A DNA stretch of 64,000 nt from JAZKFT01 sp965246935 (GTDB lineage Bacteria > Bacteroidota > Bacteroidia > Chitinophagales > Chitinophagaceae). A model generated the notes under the pieces. It had not been told where the DNA came from. It saw nothing but the letters and a program-made list of their open reading frames with translations, and did not search any database. The DNA is taken from the NCBI GenBank assembly GCA_965246935.1, contig CBDFGC010000033.1, positions 56,093 to 120,092 of the forward strand, read 5' to 3'. Each line of letters begins with the position of its first letter. Position 1 is the first letter of the stretch. This document shows positions 18,713-28,139 of the stretch, one piece after another. A program made the position numbers and the translations under genes.

Positions 18713-18928
18713 GTAAAAAGCAACCGACACCGCCGCTGAAATACGGTAATGGTTTGGCATATTACAATAGCATACAAGTTAATGGTAATTTTTTGTTCCG
18801 GTGAAATACCCGATACTAATTTTGACCTGATACCGGGCGCTTATTTTTCTGTAAACTTCTTTATTACGGACACCTTACTACTTACCGCTATTACGGTCTG
18901 TGGCCCTAACACCTGAAAATAAAAGCTC

Positions 18929-19555
18929 ATGCGTACGCATTCGAAAGAAACCCAAAGCAGCTTAACGCCGGATATGGCCGTACAGATTCTGAAAGAAGGT
19001 AACGAACGTTTTGTTAATAACCTGAAAGCGAACCGCAACCTGCTGCAACAGGTAAACGAAACAGCAGACGGACAGTTCCCTTTTGCTACGATTCTGAGCT
19101 GCATTGATTCCCGCACATCGGCAGAGCTGATATTTGACCAGGGCCTTGGCGATATTTTAAGCATACGCATTGCCGGGAATATTTTGAATGAGGATATTTT
19201 GGGAAGCATGGAGTTTGCCACACAGGTAGCAGGCACCAAACTGATTATGGTGCTTGGCCATACTAAATGTGGCGCTATTACAGGCGCCTGCAATCACGTA
19301 AAAATGGGCAACCTAACAACCCTGTTGCAAAAGATTGAACCAGCAATTGAACATGAGAAAGAAACGGTTGATCAAAGGGATGGAACGAATGCCACTTTTG
19401 TGCATCGTGTAACGGAGATAAATATTCACTTAGCGCTGGAACGGATCAGAAAAGAGAGTGAGATAATTGCAACCCTGGAAAGGGAAGAGAAAATTAAAAT
19501 TGTAGGCGGCCTGTATGATGTAGAAACCGGTAGTGTAAATTTTTACAATGAATAA
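18929..19555 (+). CDS. beta-class carbonic anhydrase
   Basis: 208 residues with all zinc ligands in place: CIDSR (Cys58, Asp60, Arg62) and GHTKCGA (His111, Cys114). The opening helix PDMAVQILKEGNERF is typical of the clade. The enzyme interconverts carbon dioxide and bicarbonate in the cytoplasm, supplying bicarbonate to carboxylases and buffering pH. No signal peptide and no SulP transporter fusion or neighbour. The gene is monocistronic, converges on serA, and a perfect 16-bp hairpin separates the two. The 216-base gap upstream shows no other gene. Confidence 0.95.
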   Translation: MRTHSKETQSSLTPDMAVQILKEGNERFVNNLKANRNLLQQVNETADGQFPFATILSCIDSRTSAELIFDQGLGDILSIRIAGNILNEDILGSMEFATQVAGTKLIMVLGHTKCGAITGACNHVKMGNLTTLLQKIEPAIEHEKETVDQRDGTNATFVHRVTEINIHLALERIRKESEIIATLEREEKIKIVGGLYDVETGSVNFYNE

Positions 19556-19609
19556 TCCGGTGTGGTTCATCGGTTTTCATTTACATTAAAATACACAACC
19601 CGTTTATTA

Positions 19610-19676
19610 CGGGAAGTGAAATAACAGCGCTTCCCGAATTAATCTATTGGAGCGTTTGATAACGCTCCAATAGATT
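19610..19676. terminator. bidirectional terminator between carbonic anhydrase and serA
   Basis: A perfect 16-bp stem, AATCTATTGGAGCGTT (19641-19656) with its complement at 19661-19676 over the loop TGAT, sits between two convergent genes. A smaller stem CGGGAAG/CTTCCCG (19610-19616 and 19630-19636) precedes it. Confidence 0.8.
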
Positions 19677-19728
19677 ATATACTACCCTTATTTTCCGGTC
19701 GTCCGGTCTCCCTGCATTTCAGACTGGT

Positions 19729-20964
19729 TTAATACAATATTCTTACTTTAATCGTTTCTTTCACCTGCTTCAACAAATCAAGCGCCTGCTTGCTCAGTTG
19801 CTTATTTACGTCCAGCACTACATAACCAATTTCTTCGTTCGTCGCCAGGTATTGGCCCAGGATATTTATTTTGGCAGTAGCCAGTGTTGTATTGATTTCG
19901 CTGAGCACACCCGGCACATTGCGGTGAATGTGCAGGATGCGGTGGGCGCCGGCCAGCAGTGGAAGGTTGATAGGCGGAATGCTGTGACTACCATATGTAA
20001 TCCCTTTTTCCAGAAATGCCACCAGTTTACTACTCACATCTACGCCTATGTTTTCCTGCGCTTCCTTTGTGCTGCCACCAATATGCGGTGTAAGCAGCAC
20101 GTTGGGCAAACCCTGCAGCGGTGTACTAAATGGGTCTCCGTTTTTTTCAGGCTCCACCGGATATACGTCAATAGCAGCCCCTGCTATATCGCCGGCCTGT
20201 ATGGCAGCAGACAATGCCTCTAAATCCACTACTTCGCCACGGGCATAATTAATCAGGATGCTATCCTTTTTTAATTGCTTGATTACCTGTTTATTCACCA
20301 GGTTTTTAGTGGCTTCTGTTTCCGGTACGTGCAGGCTTACAATATCACTTTGGCTTACCAGTTCTTTAATGCTCTGGCATGCCATCGCATTGCCCAGTGG
20401 TAGTTTGGTCAGCACGTCGTAAAACATCACTTTCATACCCAGCCCTTCGGCCAGCACACTTAGCTGGCTACCAATATTACCATAGCCGATGATACCCAGC
20501 GTTTTACCCCGCAACTCAAAGCTACCCTTGGCATCTTTCATCCATTTGCCATTGTGAGCGGCCAGGTTTTTATCGGGGATGCGGCGGATGAGCATAATCG
20601 AAGCCCCAATAACCAGTTCGGCTACGCTGCGGGTATTGCTGTACGGCGCATTAAAAACGGCTACCCCGTGCTGTGCTGCCGATTGCAGGGCTACCTGATT
20701 TACGCCAATACAAAAGCAGCCGATTGCCTGCAGCCGGGATGCTGCTGCCAGCACTTTTGGTGTTACCTGCGTTTTACTACGGATACCTAACAGGTGCACC
20801 TCTTTTATTTCTTCTAACAATTGTGCTTCACTTAGGGCGCCACTGTATTTTTTAACGCTTACGTAGCCATGGTTTTCAATATTGCGGATAGCGGTTTCGC
20901 TGATGTTTTCCAGCAATAAAATATTGATTTTTTCCTTTGGATAACTGGTGGTTTTTTCTGCCAT
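19729..20964 (-). CDS. serA: D-3-phosphoglycerate dehydrogenase
   Basis: 411 residues starting MAEKTTSYPKEKINILLLE. The NAD-binding Rossmann motif is LGIIGYGNIGSQ. Catalytic regions are NYARGEVVDLEAL (Arg), a Glu in the following segment and LTPHIGGSTKEAQ (His). The C-terminal ACT domain, VPGVLSEINTTLATAKINI, should bind serine for feedback control. It oxidises 3-phosphoglycerate in the first committed step of serine synthesis. The frame extends upstream to 21072, but that extension translates a palindromic repeat (20996-21018), so the internal ATG is used. serB and serC are not nearby. Confidence 0.95.
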   Translation of the reverse strand: MAEKTTSYPKEKINILLLENISETAIRNIENHGYVSVKKYSGALSEAQLLEEIKEVHLLGIRSKTQVTPKVLAAASRLQAIGCFCIGVNQVALQSAAQHGVAVFNAPYSNTRSVAELVIGASIMLIRRIPDKNLAAHNGKWMKDAKGSFELRGKTLGIIGYGNIGSQLSVLAEGLGMKVMFYDVLTKLPLGNAMACQSIKELVSQSDIVSLHVPETEATKNLVNKQVIKQLKKDSILINYARGEVVDLEALSAAIQAGDIAGAAIDVYPVEPEKNGDPFSTPLQGLPNVLLTPHIGGSTKEAQENIGVDVSSKLVAFLEKGITYGSHSIPPINLPLLAGAHRILHIHRNVPGVLSEINTTLATAKINILGQYLATNEEIGYVVLDVNKQLSKQALDLLKQVKETIKVRILY

Positions 20965-20995
20965 GGTGCGAATATAATACAGCCTCACCACCCGT

Positions 20996-21018
20996 CCTCC
21001 TCTCCAACGGAGAGGAGG
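20996..21018. repeat. CCTCCTCTCC palindrome upstream of serA
   Basis: CCTCCTCTCC (20996-21005), AAC, then GGAGAGGAGG (21009-21018). It resembles the gene-proximal parts of the elements inside icmF and dusB, where C-rich and G-rich halves flank a three- to four-base loop. Confidence 0.6.
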
Positions 21019-21252
21019 TGCCTCTCTGAGACTTATGTGACTGCTTTCGGTCAGTGACTTCACGCTATTCAATCACTACTGATTACTTTTGGGCGGTGGG
21101 TTATTGCTGCCCGAACTTATCAAACTGTTTTAAAGGTTGATTCTTTTGAACCCGTTATTACATTTTGTGATGAAAGTTGTACAGAGGCACCCTTCTCCAG
21201 CCGATCAACTGAAGAGGGAACGGGGGTAAGGTTTTTCACTTATTTTGCAGCC

Positions 21253-22503
21253 ATGCTTTGTTCGTCTTTTTCTATCGGATTGAAAAATAAACTGATGGTG
21301 TGCTGGCTACTGATTATTATTCTTTTTTCCTGTAAAAACCCATCGCCTGCACAGATAAGCGATACGGCTGTAACTAAACCGCTGCCATCCCTGGCCGATT
21401 CTTTTGCCAGCTACCTGGATACTTTTTTACCAGGTCAGCACTTTTCCGGTGGCATTCTGGTTGTAAAAAACGGAACAACTTTATATGAACGTTACATGGG
21501 TTTTGCCGATGCCGCTAAACAACAACCCATTACCGATACCACCCCTTTTCATGTGGCATCTACTTCAAAAACCTTTACTTCTACTGCCATACTGCAACTG
21601 GTGGCGCAAGGCAAAATACATTTGGATGACCCGGTGACGAAGTTCTTTCCGGCATTTCCATATAAACCCATTACGGTGCGGCACCTGCTTACCCATACCA
21701 GTGGCCTGCGTAATTATGCTTATTTTTTTCCGTTGGCTAAATGGGATAAAAAAATAACAGCTACCAACCGGGATGTGCTGGATATATTGATTACCAGCAA
21801 GCCGCCATTGGAATTTATAACAGGCACCGCCTTTAAATACAGCAATACTAATTTCTCATTACTGGCGCTGATTGTAGAGGAAGTAAGTAAGCTCCCTTTT
21901 CCTGATTACGTACAGCAAAACATTTTTCAGCGTTGCGGCATGCAGCATAGCTATATTTTGAGTGTTCGTAACAAAGAGCGGTATATGCCATCGTGGAAAG
22001 CAAATGGCAATATGTACAACTTTGAATATTTAGATGCTATTTATGGCGATAAAAATGTATATACTACCTGCCGTGACCTTCGGAGCTACGACAGTGCCAT
22101 CCGCAACCATGTACTGCTGCCGCAGGAATTGTATGATAGTGCCTGGCAACCTATTAGTTCAGATTCGCACTACCGGGATACAATTGAATATTACGGATTA
22201 GGGTGGCGAATAAAAAAATGGGGAAATGGAAACAAAATTGTATACCATAACGGCTGGTGGCATGGCAATAATTCCGTTTTTCAGCGGGTGTACCAGGATA
22301 CGGCTGTAATTATTGCTACCGGTAATGTATTTAACAGCAGAATATATTCATTAGGCAGACTGGCTAACTTTTTCAGAACGTATTATGAAAAACGGGTGGA
22401 AAAGGAAGTGCCGGAAAACGAGGATCCATCCGTGCAGAAGGAAGACACAACAAGAGATAGGAAACAAGTAAGCAAGAACCAAGTAAAGAAAAAAAGAAAA
22501 TAG
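21253..22503 (+). CDS. serine hydrolase, class C beta-lactamase-like lipoprotein
   Basis: 416 residues. The N-terminus is a lipoprotein signal with lipobox ILFSC (Cys27). A second ATG at codon 15 gives a tidier signal and may be the real start. The catalytic core has S-T-S-K (Ser103 to Lys106), a YSN motif near residue 197 (KYSNTNF) and HNGWWHGNNS near the C-terminus in place of KTG. The family covers AmpC-like enzymes, D-aminopeptidases and esterases, so the substrate is open. The C-terminal 35 residues are highly charged. It is probably anchored in the periplasm facing peptidoglycan or small esters. Confidence 0.85.
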   Translation: MLCSSFSIGLKNKLMVCWLLIIILFSCKNPSPAQISDTAVTKPLPSLADSFASYLDTFLPGQHFSGGILVVKNGTTLYERYMGFADAAKQQPITDTTPFHVASTSKTFTSTAILQLVAQGKIHLDDPVTKFFPAFPYKPITVRHLLTHTSGLRNYAYFFPLAKWDKKITATNRDVLDILITSKPPLEFITGTAFKYSNTNFSLLALIVEEVSKLPFPDYVQQNIFQRCGMQHSYILSVRNKERYMPSWKANGNMYNFEYLDAIYGDKNVYTTCRDLRSYDSAIRNHVLLPQELYDSAWQPISSDSHYRDTIEYYGLGWRIKKWGNGNKIVYHNGWWHGNNSVFQRVYQDTAVIIATGNVFNSRIYSLGRLANFFRTYYEKRVEKEVPENEDPSVQKEDTTRDRKQVSKNQVKKKRK

Positions 22504-22730
22504 GCAACAACAAAATGTGCAACCGGCTCAATGGCTCAAATGCTCACTGAATATCAAAATAAAATGGACAACAGACCGCTGACAACTGACAATTGCTAAC
22601 TGATAACTGATAATTGCTAAATCAACAACTGCTGTCTGACAACTGATGACCGATCTTTGATTTTATGAACCCGACCGTTTAGCAACGGATTTTTATATTC
22701 ATCCTATTCTATTCACGAAAAATTCTTCGT

Positions 22731-24224
22731 ATGCAAATTTTTTCAGCTGCGCAGATCAAACAATGGGATGCTTATACAGTTGAGCATGAACCGATTCATT
22801 CCGTTGATTTGATGGAAAGGGCTGCCGGCAAATGCTTTAACTGGTTGCAACAGCATTTTTCAGCAGCGGCTACTTACCGGATTTTTTGCGGCAGCGGCAA
22901 TAATGGCGGCGATGGCCTGGCGATAGCCCGGATGCTGTATGAAATTAAAAAAAACGTAACCGTTTATCTGCTTAATAAAAAAAATGCCACAGCAGATTGT
23001 GCACAGAATGTAAAGCGTTTGCAACTACTCAATGTGCCAATTCTTGAGATTGAGAGTGGTGAAGATTTCCCCATAGTTCCGGATAAAGCAATTGTAATAG
23101 ATGCGCTCTTCGGCAGCGGGCTGAACCGGCCACTGGAGGATGTAACTGCAGCCCTGGTGCAACACATCAACCGCCACCCCGGAACGATTGTCAGTATCGA
23201 CGTTCCAAGCGGCTTGTACACCGACCGGCCATCGGCAGGCAATACCATTATCGAAGCCGGCTACACGCTGACTTTTCAGGCCCCGAAGCTTGCTTTTTTA
23301 CTGGCAGAAAATGAGTTGTTTACCGGAAAATGGGAAGTGCTGGATATTGGCTTACACCCGGGTTTTACAACTGGTAACACAACTATCTTTCAATGGCTGG
23401 AAGAAAAACAGGTCAAAGCAATTGTTCATCCATTAAAAAAACATACCTATAAAAACAAGTTAGGCCATGCATTGCTATATGCAGGCAGCCATGGTATGAT
23501 GGGGGCCGCTATAATGAGTGCTGCTGCCTGCCTGCGCAGCGGTGCAGGCCTGCTTACCGTAGCTACTACAGAAGCCGGGTATAACCTGATGCAAACGGCT
23601 AATCCGCAGGCCATGTGCATTACAGAAGACCATTGGACAGATACCAATAACTGGAAAAAATACAGCGCCATTGGCATAGGGCCGGGCTGGGGCGATACTG
23701 CAGCACATAAAAAAGTGGCCGCAGCGATTACTGCACTCTGGAAAGGATTGCTGGTAGTAGATGCCTCGGGGTTAGCACAATTTACGTTTAAAAAAGGATG
23801 GGAAAATACGATCCCTCCCAATGCGGTTATTACGCCGCACCCCGGTGAGTTCGACCGGCTGTTTGGTGAACATACAGATAGCTTTGCCCGGCTGCAAACC
23901 GCATTGGATAAAGCTGTTTCATTAAATATTTATATTATATTGAAAGGTGCTTATACATTTATTGCCACACCGCAGGGAACAGGGTATTTTAATAGTACCG
24001 GCAATCCCGGTATGGCCAAAGGTGGCAGTGGCGATGTACTTACCGGATTGCTTACCGGGCTGCTGGCACAAGGTTATTCACCACTCCATGCCTGCCTGCT
24101 GGGAGTGTACCTGCATGGGCTTGCCGGAGATGAGGCAGCCGTTGCAAAATCCATGTATGGCATGAACGCAATGGATATCGTACAAGGATTAAGTGAAGGA
24201 TGGAAACGTCTTGAACCGGGATAG
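22731..24224 (+). CDS. nnr: bifunctional NAD(P)H-hydrate epimerase / ADP-dependent NAD(P)H-hydrate dehydratase
   Basis: 497 residues, a fusion of the two NAD(P)HX repair enzymes. The N-terminal YjeF_N epimerase (about 1-215) has CGSGNNGGDGLAIAR and IDVPSGL. The C-terminal ribokinase-like dehydratase (about 230-490) has GAAIMSAAACLRSGAGLLTV, PNAVITPHPGEFDRLFG and the catalytic GNPGMAKGGSGDVLTGLL. Together they restore hydrated, damaged NADH and NADPH at the cost of ATP or ADP. The ATG follows a gap made of short, repeated CAACTGATAA-like words. The MITE-like element at 24265 lies just downstream. Confidence 0.95.
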   Translation: MQIFSAAQIKQWDAYTVEHEPIHSVDLMERAAGKCFNWLQQHFSAAATYRIFCGSGNNGGDGLAIARMLYEIKKNVTVYLLNKKNATADCAQNVKRLQLLNVPILEIESGEDFPIVPDKAIVIDALFGSGLNRPLEDVTAALVQHINRHPGTIVSIDVPSGLYTDRPSAGNTIIEAGYTLTFQAPKLAFLLAENELFTGKWEVLDIGLHPGFTTGNTTIFQWLEEKQVKAIVHPLKKHTYKNKLGHALLYAGSHGMMGAAIMSAAACLRSGAGLLTVATTEAGYNLMQTANPQAMCITEDHWTDTNNWKKYSAIGIGPGWGDTAAHKKVAAAITALWKGLLVVDASGLAQFTFKKGWENTIPPNAVITPHPGEFDRLFGEHTDSFARLQTALDKAVSLNIYIILKGAYTFIATPQGTGYFNSTGNPGMAKGGSGDVLTGLLTGLLAQGYSPLHACLLGVYLHGLAGDEAAVAKSMYGMNAMDIVQGLSEGWKRLEPG

Positions 24225-24264
24225 GGTAGGATGATTGGGATAGGAATGGGATGAATACAATCTT

Positions 24265-24367
24265 GTAGAGACGCCATGCTGGCGTCTCCCATGCTGGCGT
24301 CTCATTTTCCAGCTATCATTGCCTTCTTTTTATTGCCCGCCAGGAGACACAAGCATTGCATCTCTAC
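24265..24367. repeat. inverted-repeat element, GAGACGCCATGCTGGCGTCT family, copy 2
   Basis: The left end GTAGAGACGCCATGCTGGCG (24265-24284) continues to 24288 and is identical to the left end of the element at 6101. A tandem half copy follows at 24290-24302. The right end at 24344-24367 is a degraded complement ending CTCTAC. No coding content. Confidence 0.7.
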
Positions 24368-24397
24368 AGATTCATTTGCATATTTGCTAATTTGTTT

Positions 24398-25114
24398 TTA
24401 CTGCTGCCCTGCTAAAAACTTAACCAGGCGTCGCTTAGCCACCGGCAGCAATGTTTCTTCTACCGGGTATTTCAGGCTGGTTTCAATACTATAAACAGCC
24501 GGGTTAGGCAGGTCTTTGCGGTTGCGGATCAGTTCGCTTTTAATATTTTCGTAGGTGTTGCTCATGGTACGCTGCCATCCATCTATATAACTTGTTTTAA
24601 TGCTGCGGTAACGTTCGTCGTGCTTTTCGAACATGCTAAGACGATAGTAGTATACTTTCGTACCGGTGTAGGTGCCATCGGCCAGCATAAAATAACCTTC
24701 GTTGCAATCCAGCGGTACCAGACCTACAGGTGCAATATTTATTTTATTGTCTACATATTCATAAAGAGCGGTGCCGCCTTCAATGGTTTGCTTCATCGTT
24801 TTTAAAGAGTACTGCAGAATGTCTTCCAGTTCCTGCATTACGTCACTATCTTCAATCATCGCTTCATATAATAATTCCAGTCGTTGCATATCGGCCTGGG
24901 TAAGCCGCTTGGGAAATTGTTGCTGCAAATACTCCTTATTGGTTTTAAAATGCAACAGGTTATTGTAATGAAAAATAGCGTCGGCAAGAGGTGGGTACAA
25001 CTTCTTTTCCTGAAAGCAATCGTTTACTTTTTGCAGGTAGGCCAGTAAGGTGTATTTTTTCAGCTCAAAGTCAATATAGCCTTCGGCAAACCAGGTTTCT
25101 GACAGTGTTTTCAT
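24398..25114 (-). CDS. conserved hypothetical protein
   Basis: 238 residues without signal peptide or membrane segments, starting MKTLSETWFAEGYIDFELKKYTLLAYLQ. It is mostly helical, with conserved-looking runs such as YPPLADAIFHYNNLL and PVGLVPLDCNEGYFML. Similar proteins are, to my recollection, widespread in Bacteroidota without assigned function; I cannot name a family. It is divergent from the TPR gene and shares a 120-base intergenic region with it. The end of the gene lies 30 bases from the palindromic element at 24265-24367. Confidence 0.75.
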   Translation of the reverse strand: MKTLSETWFAEGYIDFELKKYTLLAYLQKVNDCFQEKKLYPPLADAIFHYNNLLHFKTNKEYLQQQFPKRLTQADMQRLELLYEAMIEDSDVMQELEDILQYSLKTMKQTIEGGTALYEYVDNKINIAPVGLVPLDCNEGYFMLADGTYTGTKVYYYRLSMFEKHDERYRSIKTSYIDGWQRTMSNTYENIKSELIRNRKDLPNPAVYSIETSLKYPVEETLLPVAKRRLVKFLAGQQ

Positions 25115-25236
25115 ATCCGGGCTTTTTGTTTAGAAAAGGAAATTAGGTAGAAATAAAATACAAACCATTTTTACCGGGTATAACAATGTGCAAAAACACT
25201 TTGCCGGTGATCTTTTAAGAAAATAAAACCCTGCTT

Positions 25237-26286
25237 ATGAAACAATTAATTGTTACGCTGCTGTTTACCATAACCTGTTGCCATTTTGCACAGGCACAAA
25301 GCGCAGAAGATTTAGTAAAACAAGGAGTGGCTCTGCATGATGCCGGTAAATACAGGGAAGCCATTGCCAAATACGAGGAGGCACTGATAGCAGAACCAAA
25401 ACTGGTAGCCGCCATGTACGAAAAAGCGTACTCCCTTACCTCGCTGAAGCAAAATGCCGAAGCCCTGGAAATAGCAAAACAAATACTGAAAGAGCATCCT
25501 GATTATGACGACATTGCCAATGTGTACATTATGGCCGGCAATGCGCTGGACGACCTGAACCGCAGCGATGAGGCACTAAAAATTTATGATGAAGGCATTA
25601 AGCGTTTTCCGCAGTTTAATTTATTTTATTATAACAAAGGCTTATCACTGGCACGGCTGAATAAGGGAGAAGAAGCTGCCCAAAATTTTCAGAAAGACCT
25701 GTTGCTGCGGCCAGTTCATACATCATCTCATTTATTCATAGCCCGGATGTATGAGAACGATAATAACCTCGTTCCCGCTGTAATGGCGTATGGCGTTTTT
25801 TTGCTGCTGGAGCAAAATAGCAGCCGGACAACAGATGCGTTTTCAGCCATGCAAAAACTGTTGAAAGGCAATGCCTGTGCCGATAGCAGCGGTAAAAATG
25901 TAAACATTACTTTGTCTGTGCTGACGAAAAAGAAAGAAGATGATTTTAGCACGGCCAATATGGGTCTCAGCCTAAGCGGTGCATTGGGTATTGAAAAAGC
26001 ACTTGACAGTATTGGGAAAAGAACCGATGTGGAAAAGTTGAGATCGACGATGGCGATAATAATTGAGACAACCGGGAATGAAAAGAAAAAGGGATTTGCC
26101 TGGAAATTTTATGTTCCGTTTTATGCAGAAATGAAACGGCGTAATTTTGTGGAAACGTTTTGCTACCTCTGTTTTCGTTCGGCTAACAACAAAGAAGCAA
26201 ATGACTGGCTGGCAGCCAATTCAACGGAAACAGTGGCTTTTTATGAATGGATGGAAGGATATACATGGCCGAAAAAATTGGATTGA
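25237..26286 (+). CDS. secreted tetratricopeptide-repeat protein
   Basis: 349 residues with signal peptide MKQLIVTLLFTITCCHFAQAQ. Three to four TPR units follow between about residues 25 and 160 (DLVKQGVALHDAGKYREAI, AEALEIAKQIL, YIMAGNALDDLNRSDEALKIYDEG, YYNKGLSLARLNKGEEA). The C-terminal 150 residues are not TPR and end in EWMEGYTWPKKLD. TPRs provide a protein-binding scaffold, here probably periplasmic. It is monocistronic with its own terminator at 26332-26362. Function beyond binding is unknown. Confidence 0.85.
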   Translation: MKQLIVTLLFTITCCHFAQAQSAEDLVKQGVALHDAGKYREAIAKYEEALIAEPKLVAAMYEKAYSLTSLKQNAEALEIAKQILKEHPDYDDIANVYIMAGNALDDLNRSDEALKIYDEGIKRFPQFNLFYYNKGLSLARLNKGEEAAQNFQKDLLLRPVHTSSHLFIARMYENDNNLVPAVMAYGVFLLLEQNSSRTTDAFSAMQKLLKGNACADSSGKNVNITLSVLTKKKEDDFSTANMGLSLSGALGIEKALDSIGKRTDVEKLRSTMAIIIETTGNEKKKGFAWKFYVPFYAEMKRRNFVETFCYLCFRSANNKEANDWLAANSTETVAFYEWMEGYTWPKKLD

Positions 26287-26331
26287 TGTGCCTGATGGAA
26301 AAACTGTCTGCCTTTATTTTTTTGTGTCTGT

Positions 26332-26364
26332 AAAAGCTGCTCCCGTTTTGAGAGCAGCTTTTTT
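26332..26364 (+). terminator. intrinsic terminator of the TPR gene
   Basis: AAAAGCTGCTC (26332-26342) pairs with GAGCAGCTTTT (26352-26362) across nine bases and runs into TTTTTT. Confidence 0.85.
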
Positions 26365-26723
26365 AATACCTGCTTACAGCTAAAGAAAATTCAGGCATAA
26401 TAATGACTGGAAATAAGTCAGGCCGCTGCCATAAAAAGCAGATACATACTTCGGGAGAGTCATCGCTTTCAAACCAGCATGTTGGATGTGCTATAGTCCG
26501 AAATCAAAATAAGCAATGGGCAACAGGCAATATGCAAATTAGATGCAACCTGCTAAAATAAAATCCACAACTACACGGAATCTGCTATAATAGAAAATTA
26601 AATGTTTGATTCGTTGCCCCGGTTCTTATACCGATACAAGCCGAGGTATTTTAGTTTTACAGTTATGCAAATGGGAGAGAACATAAAATAACTATTACTT
26701 ATACATTATCAATTATTAATTGA
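26365..26723. other. 359-bp gap without a gene
   Basis: No ORF of interest. It contains AAGCAATGGGCAACAGGCAATATGCAA near 26507-26535 as scattered words; similar words occur near 15930, 38037, 38120 and 44000. Nothing else is recognisable. Confidence 0.5.
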
Positions 26724-27404
26724 CTAAATGCTTCCTGTTTTGCCGCCATCTACCGGAATACTAACACCAGTAACGTACGATGCGGCAGGCGATGCCAGGA
26801 AAGCCGCTACTGCCGCTAATTCTGCTGCATCCGCAAAACGTTTCATGGGTATTTCTTCCATCATAGCAGCTTCGGCTTCTTCCACATGAATGCCTTTTTT
26901 GGTAGCTGTGTTTTGCAGGATTGCATCCAGCCGTTGGGTGCGGGTAGCACCGGGCAATATATTGTTTACGGTAATGCCAAATGGTGCTAATTCATTTGCC
27001 ATTGTTTTGGCCCAGGATGCTACTGCACCCCGGATGGTATTGCTTACGCCTAAGTTAGGCAGCGGAATTTTTACAGAGGTAGAAATGATATTAATAATGC
27101 GGCCATAGCCACTGCTTTTCATGCCGGGTACAACGGCTTTGGTTAGTATATGATTGCAAATAAGGTGCTGCTGAAAAGCGTTGATAAAAGATTGCTCCGC
27201 AGCTTCGGTAATGGGGCCTGCCGCCGGTCCGCCGGTATTGTTAATGAGAATGTGAACAGGCTGCTTTGCGACAATAGTTTCAATAGCCTGGTTTACAGAA
27301 ACGGTGTCTGTAAAATCGGCTATAGCATATTGGTGCTGCTGGTTCATAGGAGTAGCCAGTTGCACAATGGCTGCCTGTAAAGCGGCTTCGTTCCGTGCCA
27401 ACAA
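26724..27404 (-). pseudogene. short-chain dehydrogenase/reductase, N-terminally truncated
   Basis: The frame encodes the body of a classical SDR: LLARNEAAL (end of the second beta strand), INNTGGPAAG (NNAG-type motif), the Ser of IISTSVKIPLPN, and GVSIPVDGG at the C-terminus. The expected catalytic Tyr-x-x-x-Lys position reads SNTIRGAVASW, so Tyr and Lys seem replaced. The first 30-35 residues with the Gly-x-x-x-Gly-x-Gly cofactor loop are missing, and no ATG precedes the frame. Upstream DNA is an IS remnant that begins within 30 bases, so the gene was most likely beheaded by that insertion or a later deletion. Confidence 0.8.
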
Positions 27405-27430
27405 AATACAATGTTTTAAGCACCCAGCAA

Positions 27431-28139
27431 AGCACCTCTATACCATTTCAGATTGACGGGCTGATTTGTTACCGGGTGCAAGCAAATTGTCAGCGATTGA
27501 GCTTTACAACATTGTCCCATTTGCACTCAAGCGGCATATGTTGTGCCCCCTTCTTCGTCCATCTCTGCCCGGAAAGCTTCCTGTTCGATGGGCTGATTCT
27601 ATCGCACCGGAACCTATTAATGCACCCATACTTCCCTGGTAATGCAATTTACCATTCAAACTACCTCCTTGTTTTGCTCTCATTTTCTATCCACTTCTCC
27701 TTTTCTACTTCATCACAGAAATGTAATTCACAAAGGTGCTCCACGGAAAGGTTCATGGGTTGCCTGCGGTTCCATTATCCACTTCTTTATCCATGGGATC
27801 TACCCACAACGGTAAGCATCCAGCTATTTCCGTGAAAGCTTTTCACATGCCGAATGCGTTCCATATTAACAGCACCTTTACTTCATTATACGTCATAGCA
27901 TAAAAGCCTTGCCATCAGTTCATTATTCTACGGCAGCCTGCTGTTCCAGCAGATTTGCACCTGCATAGCACTAACTGGTAAATTTTGATATAAGTTTAGC
28001 AATACTGTCCTGCTAACTATTTGATGTATACTGAATGCGTGTGTAAATTGATACTTTCGTCCATATCTCGTTGCGCCATTATTGTGAAACGGTTAGCACC
28101 TCTATACCATTTCAAATTGACGGGCTGATTTGTTACCGG
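27431..28139 (-). mobile_element. degenerate insertion-sequence remnant between 45-bp direct repeats
   Basis: On the minus strand the piece near 27500-27610 translates, across frameshifts, as GSGAIESAHRT followed by KLSGQRWTKKGAQHM and WDNVVKLN. This is the C-terminal signature of a DDE transposase (GAIESAHR and GQRWSKKGAQ motifs). Upstream fragments are broken by stops and frame changes. A 45-bp sequence starting AGCACCTCTATACCATTTC occurs at 27431-27475 and again at 28095-28139 with one mismatch, in direct orientation. No intact ORF remains. Confidence 0.6.

Noticed and set aside
20965..21072. Extended N-terminus of serA
   Set aside because: The extra codons translate a CCTCCTCTCC palindrome and the native start MAEKTTSYP is well placed.
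26724..27404. Functional short SDR using a TTG start
   Set aside because: The cofactor-binding glycine loop is missing and the catalytic Tyr/Lys positions appear substituted.
27395..27835. 146-codon plus-strand open frame across the IS remnant
   Set aside because: It has no homology features, and the opposite strand carries recognisable transposase pieces. The frame is open by chance in decayed DNA.
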